From: Planctomycetota bacterium
GTDB lineage: Bacteria > Planctomycetota > UBA1135 > GCA-002686595
Assembly: GCA_020853575.1 (NCBI GenBank)
Contig: JADYYP010000068.1
Coordinates: forward strand, 62,001-126,000
DNA length: 64,000 nt
Direction: 5' to 3'
Made by a program: the position numbers and the translations under genes. Shown one piece after another: positions 61,098-64,000 of the stretch; position 1 is the first letter of the stretch; the number at the start of each line of letters is the position of its first letter. A model generated the notes under the pieces. It did no database searches, had not been told where the DNA came from, and saw only the letters and a program-made list of their open reading frames with translations.

Positions 61098-62582
61098 ATG
61101 AACGTCTTCACCGCTTCCACCCGCGCCGCCGCGATCGCGATCGGCGCTCTCTTGCTCTCCGCGAACGCCGCAGCCGACGGCAAGCTCGCCATCAAGGCCG
61201 GCAAAGTGGTCCAGGGTCCGGGGATGCCCGAGATCGACAAGGGCGTGATCTTGATCGAGAACGGTCGCATCGCCGCGATCGGCGCCGACGTCAAGGTGCC
61301 TTGGGACGCGACCGTGATCGACGCACCCAAGCTGGTCGCGTTCCCAGGCTTCGTCGAAGCCCACAGCGCGCGCGGCATGGACCGACCGAACGAGAACATC
61401 GATCCGGCGGCGTTCCTCTCGGTGCGCGACTCGATCGACCCGGTCAATTTCTACTTCGAGGACTCGCTGCGCTGGGGCATCACGACCATCAACATCCAGC
61501 AGGGCAACAACTGCGTCATCGCCGGCCAAGGCATGGTCGTGCGGCCGATGGGAATCACCATCGACGAGATGACCGTCAAGACCGTGTCGGGCGTCAAGCT
61601 CTCGGCCACGCCCAAGGCTGGGATGTCGGCGGCCACGCAAGCACAAGCGCTGCGCAAGGCCTTTGGCGATCTGCAGCGCTACCTCGAGCAGCTGGTCCAA
61701 GAGAAGAAGGACGGCAACGACCGCGCGCGCCGCGAAGCGCTGTTCCAAGGCCGCGACCTGGAAGGCGAAAATGCCAAGGGCCGGGCGATGGAAGGCAGCG
61801 CCTGGAAGGTCGCCGGACTGGAGCTGATCCCGCGCGGCGAGATCGACGAGAAGCAGGTGCCGCTGTTGGCACTGGTCGAAGGCAAGCTGCCGGCGTTCTT
61901 CTACTGCGGTCGCCCGATGGACGTGCACCGCGCGCTGGAGGTGGCCCGGGACAACGGCTTCCTCGCGCGCACGACCTTGGTGATCTCGCCGGCTTGCTAC
62001 AAGGCCGCCGACGTGATCGCCGAGGCGGGTGTGCCGGTGGTGCTCGAGGGACCGGTGGTGTTCACCGAAACCGACCCGCTGACCGGCGCTGAGACGGAGA
62101 TCTTCGTCCCCGGCGAGCTGAAGAAGAAGAACGTGCGCTTCGCGCTCTCGAGCGCCAACACCACCACCGAGTCGCTGTGGTTCCAAGCAGCGCAGTGCGT
62201 CGGTCGCGGCATGACCAAGACCGACGCGGTCGCCAGCGTGACCACGATTCCCGCAGAGATTCTGGGCTTGGGCAAGCAGGTTGGCAGCCTCGAGGTCGGC
62301 AAGGCCGGCAACGTGCTGTTGTTCTCGGGCGAGCCGCTGTCGGTCACCTCGTGGGTCGAGAAGGTGGTGATCGAAGGCAAGGAAGCCTACGACCGCAGCA
62401 AGGACGTGCGCGTGAAGCACCTCATGGCGGGCAAGGCCCCGGCCAACACGCAGGCCATGGGTGGCTCGGCGTCGGCGGAGAAGAAGGTCGTGTGCTGCGA
62501 GGGTGAAGACCCGGCCGAGCACGCCAAGCACCTCGAGGCCGAAGCCAAGAAGAAGGACAAGGGCGAAGGAGAGGACAAGTGA
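61098..62582 (+). CDS. Exported amidohydrolase-like protein (array gene 4)
   Basis: A 494-residue protein with a clear signal peptide (MNVFTASTRAAAIAIGALLL...NAAA). It retains a single histidine at the metal site: FPGFVEAHSARGMDRP (His89). The core has RWGITTINIQQGNNCVIAGQGMVVRPMG and the C-terminal GSLEVGKAGNVLLFSGEPL. After the domain comes a tail of about 45 residues with a Cys pair (VVCCEGE) and Lys/Glu-rich KKKDKGEGEDK. It is the least degenerate of the set. Its stop overlaps the next start as TGATG. Confidence 0.83.
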   Translation: MNVFTASTRAAAIAIGALLLSANAAADGKLAIKAGKVVQGPGMPEIDKGVILIENGRIAAIGADVKVPWDATVIDAPKLVAFPGFVEAHSARGMDRPNENIDPAAFLSVRDSIDPVNFYFEDSLRWGITTINIQQGNNCVIAGQGMVVRPMGITIDEMTVKTVSGVKLSATPKAGMSAATQAQALRKAFGDLQRYLEQLVQEKKDGNDRARREALFQGRDLEGENAKGRAMEGSAWKVAGLELIPRGEIDEKQVPLLALVEGKLPAFFYCGRPMDVHRALEVARDNGFLARTTLVISPACYKAADVIAEAGVPVVLEGPVVFTETDPLTGAETEIFVPGELKKKNVRFALSSANTTTESLWFQAAQCVGRGMTKTDAVASVTTIPAEILGLGKQVGSLEVGKAGNVLLFSGEPLSVTSWVEKVVIEGKEAYDRSKDVRVKHLMAGKAPANTQAMGGSASAEKKVVCCEGEDPAEHAKHLEAEAKKKDKGEGEDK

Positions 62583-64000
62583 TGCGCTCGGTCCACTTCG
62601 CGATCGCGGCGGCGATCCTCTCCGGCGCTGGTGCGCATTCGAGCGCGCTGTCCAGCGGCGGCGCGACGGTGCTCAAGGCCGGAACCGTGCACACCGTCGA
62701 AGGCGCGCCGCTGACCGGCGGCGCCGCGGTCGTGATCCGCGACGGCCTGATCGTCGCCGTGGGCAAGGACCTGGCTCTTCCCGGCGGCGCGCAGGTGATC
62801 GACTACGGCCCGGACGCCGTGATCATCCCGGGACTGGTTTCCGCGGGCTCGGCCTACGGTGGCGGAGTCGGATCGGCGCGCACAGCGGATCCGAGCGTGC
62901 GCGCGCTCGATCATTTCGACGTCTACTCGCGGGTCTACATGACCGACGTCATGGGTGGCGTGACCACCGCTTACATCTCGCCAGCGCGTTCGCGCCTGAT
63001 CGGCGGCCAGGGCGCGGTGGTGCGGCTCGCCGGAGACGAGTCCGAGCGCGTGCTCGACGAGAGCGCCTCGATCCACGGCACGATCACGTCGCAAGCGCGC
63101 AGCGTGCCGGGCTTCTGGGAGCCGCCGATCCCGGCCACGGTCGACGTCGGGCTCGGGGTCGCCGAGCCGCAGCTGCCGGGGTCCGCCATGGGCGCGGTGA
63201 TCGCGCTCGACGAGCTGCTGGCGCGCGCCACGGGCCGCGTGAAAGACGACGGACTCTACGGACCGCAGACTTCGCAGACGCTGCGCGCGTTGATGCAGGC
63301 CGGAACGCCTTGGCGCATGGGTGCCGACAGCGCCGAAGAAGTGCGCGTGCTTCTGGAGTGGGCCCAGCGCGAAAAACTGCCGCTGGTCATCGAGGGTGCG
63401 AACGACGCCGATGCGCTGGCGCGCGAGCTGGCGGCGGCCAAGATTCCCGTGATCGTCGGGGTCGATGTCGCGACCGATGGCCCCGGGCGCGATTTCGGTT
63501 TCGGCCCCGATGCGCAGCGCCCGCGCTACGACGTGGCCGCGAAGCTCAGCGCTGCCGGGGTCGAGCTCGCCATCGCCACCGACGGTGGCCTGCGTCCGCA
63601 GGACCTGCGATTCGCGGCCCAGTTGGCCTCGCGCGGTGGACTCTCGAGCGACGCGGCGCTGCGCGCGATCACCCTCGGCGCGGCCAAGATCCTGGGCGTC
63701 GACGCCAAGGTCGGCAGCCTCGCCGTCGGCAAGGACGCGGACCTCTGCGTGCTGAACGGCGCTCCCATTTCGACGGACTCGACCGTGGTCGCCACCTGGG
63801 TGCGCGGTGAGCTCGCCTGGAAGGCGGCTTCGGGCAAGGCGACGGTGATCGAGGCCGACGAGGTGTACGTCGGTGACGGTCATGTGCTCAGCCCGGGGCA
63901 AGTGCTCCTGAAGGACGGGCGCATCGCCGAGATCGGGCGGCGCGTCAGCCATCCTCCGGGCGCCACGATCGTGCGCGCGCCGGCCGCCATGCCGGGCATG
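62582..64000 (+). CDS. Exported amidohydrolase-like protein, two modules (array gene 5, truncated by window end)
   Basis: Open to the right edge: 473 codons are visible. A signal-like N-terminus (FAIAAAILSGAGAHS) precedes a full amidohydrolase-like module: GGAAVVIRDGLIVAVG, the metal-site position PGLVSAGSAYGG (83-94) lacking histidines, GGVTTAYISPARSRLIGGQGAVV, ELAIATDGGLRPQDLRF, and the ending VGSLAVGKDADLCVLNGAPI. From residue 424 a second N-terminal sandwich starts (GQVLLKDGRIAEIGRRV), so the protein is probably a tandem fusion of two modules. The end of the second module is outside the window. It overlaps gene 4 by one base (TGATG). Confidence 0.82.
   Translation, partial: MRSVHFAIAAAILSGAGAHSSALSSGGATVLKAGTVHTVEGAPLTGGAAVVIRDGLIVAVGKDLALPGGAQVIDYGPDAVIIPGLVSAGSAYGGGVGSARTADPSVRALDHFDVYSRVYMTDVMGGVTTAYISPARSRLIGGQGAVVRLAGDESERVLDESASIHGTITSQARSVPGFWEPPIPATVDVGLGVAEPQLPGSAMGAVIALDELLARATGRVKDDGLYGPQTSQTLRALMQAGTPWRMGADSAEEVRVLLEWAQREKLPLVIEGANDADALARELAAAKIPVIVGVDVATDGPGRDFGFGPDAQRPRYDVAAKLSAAGVELAIATDGGLRPQDLRFAAQLASRGGLSSDAALRAITLGAAKILGVDAKVGSLAVGKDADLCVLNGAPISTDSTVVATWVRGELAWKAASGKATVIEADEVYVGDGHVLSPGQVLLKDGRIAEIGRRVSHPPGATIVRAPAAMPGM

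Noticed and set aside
1-64000. CRISPR arrays, tRNA or rRNA genes, insertion sequences, prophage genes
   Set aside because: No regularly spaced direct repeats, no cloverleaf-like or rRNA-like stretch, and no transposase, integrase or phage structural motif was seen. Intergenic gaps are short. A covariance-model scan would settle tRNA and small RNAs.

Overview
The window is a very GC-rich (roughly 70 % by eye), gene-dense bacterial chromosome segment with short intergenic gaps. Several things point to a Planctomycetota-like organism: a sigma factor of the planctomycete ECF-like type, secreted sulfatases, ECF sigma factors fused to carboxypeptidase-regulatory-like domains, many lipoproteins and exported TPR proteins, and arrays of exported amidohydrolase-like proteins. 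This placement is inferred from gene content, not from a marker gene. I saw no rRNA, tRNA, CRISPR array, insertion sequence or prophage gene.

Left part (1-15000): a sigma factor fused through a membrane helix to exported repeat domains; an acetyltransferase; a glutamine-dependent NAD+ synthetase split into two overlapping genes; a MoxR ATPase overlapping a HAD hydrolase; a TPR lipoprotein; a tiny protein with a paralogue 35 kb away; an MltA-type lytic transglycosylase; a two-component system; an erythromycin-esterase-like lipoprotein; and a persulfide-dioxygenase-like/rhodanese fusion.

Middle (15000-43500): a chromate transporter; two tandem sulfatases; a planctomycete-type ECF sigma factor divergent from a second membrane-fused sigma factor; two large paralogous secreted thioredoxin-like/TPR proteins; another exported repeat protein; tandem zinc-ribbon membrane proteins; the vitamin B6 module (PdxR-like regulator divergent from pdxS-pdxT); a BatD-like protein; an unusual transketolase; a diguanylate cyclase; and an HExxH lipoprotein.

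Right part (43500-64000): phosphopentomutase; a two-gene SIR2 / membrane-anchored STAND-WD40-like unit that looks like a conflict (anti-phage) system; a GAF histidine kinase; a nucleoside catabolism cluster (pyrimidine nucleoside phosphorylase, nucleoside transporter, purine nucleoside phosphorylase, an RpiB-like protein and deoxyribose-phosphate aldolase); and, running off the right edge, an operon of five consecutive exported amidohydrolase-like genes. Most of the five lack the usual metal-binding histidines.

How genes work together: imported nucleosides would be phosphorolysed, pentose-1-phosphates isomerised by DeoB, and deoxyribose-5-P cleaved by DeoC, with ribose-5-P possibly passing through RpiB-like and transketolase steps. 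Many genes start only 6-12 bases after a TAnnnT box, so leaderless or near-leaderless transcripts may be common in this genome. Repeated duplication is a theme: at least six paralogue sets lie within 64 kb.
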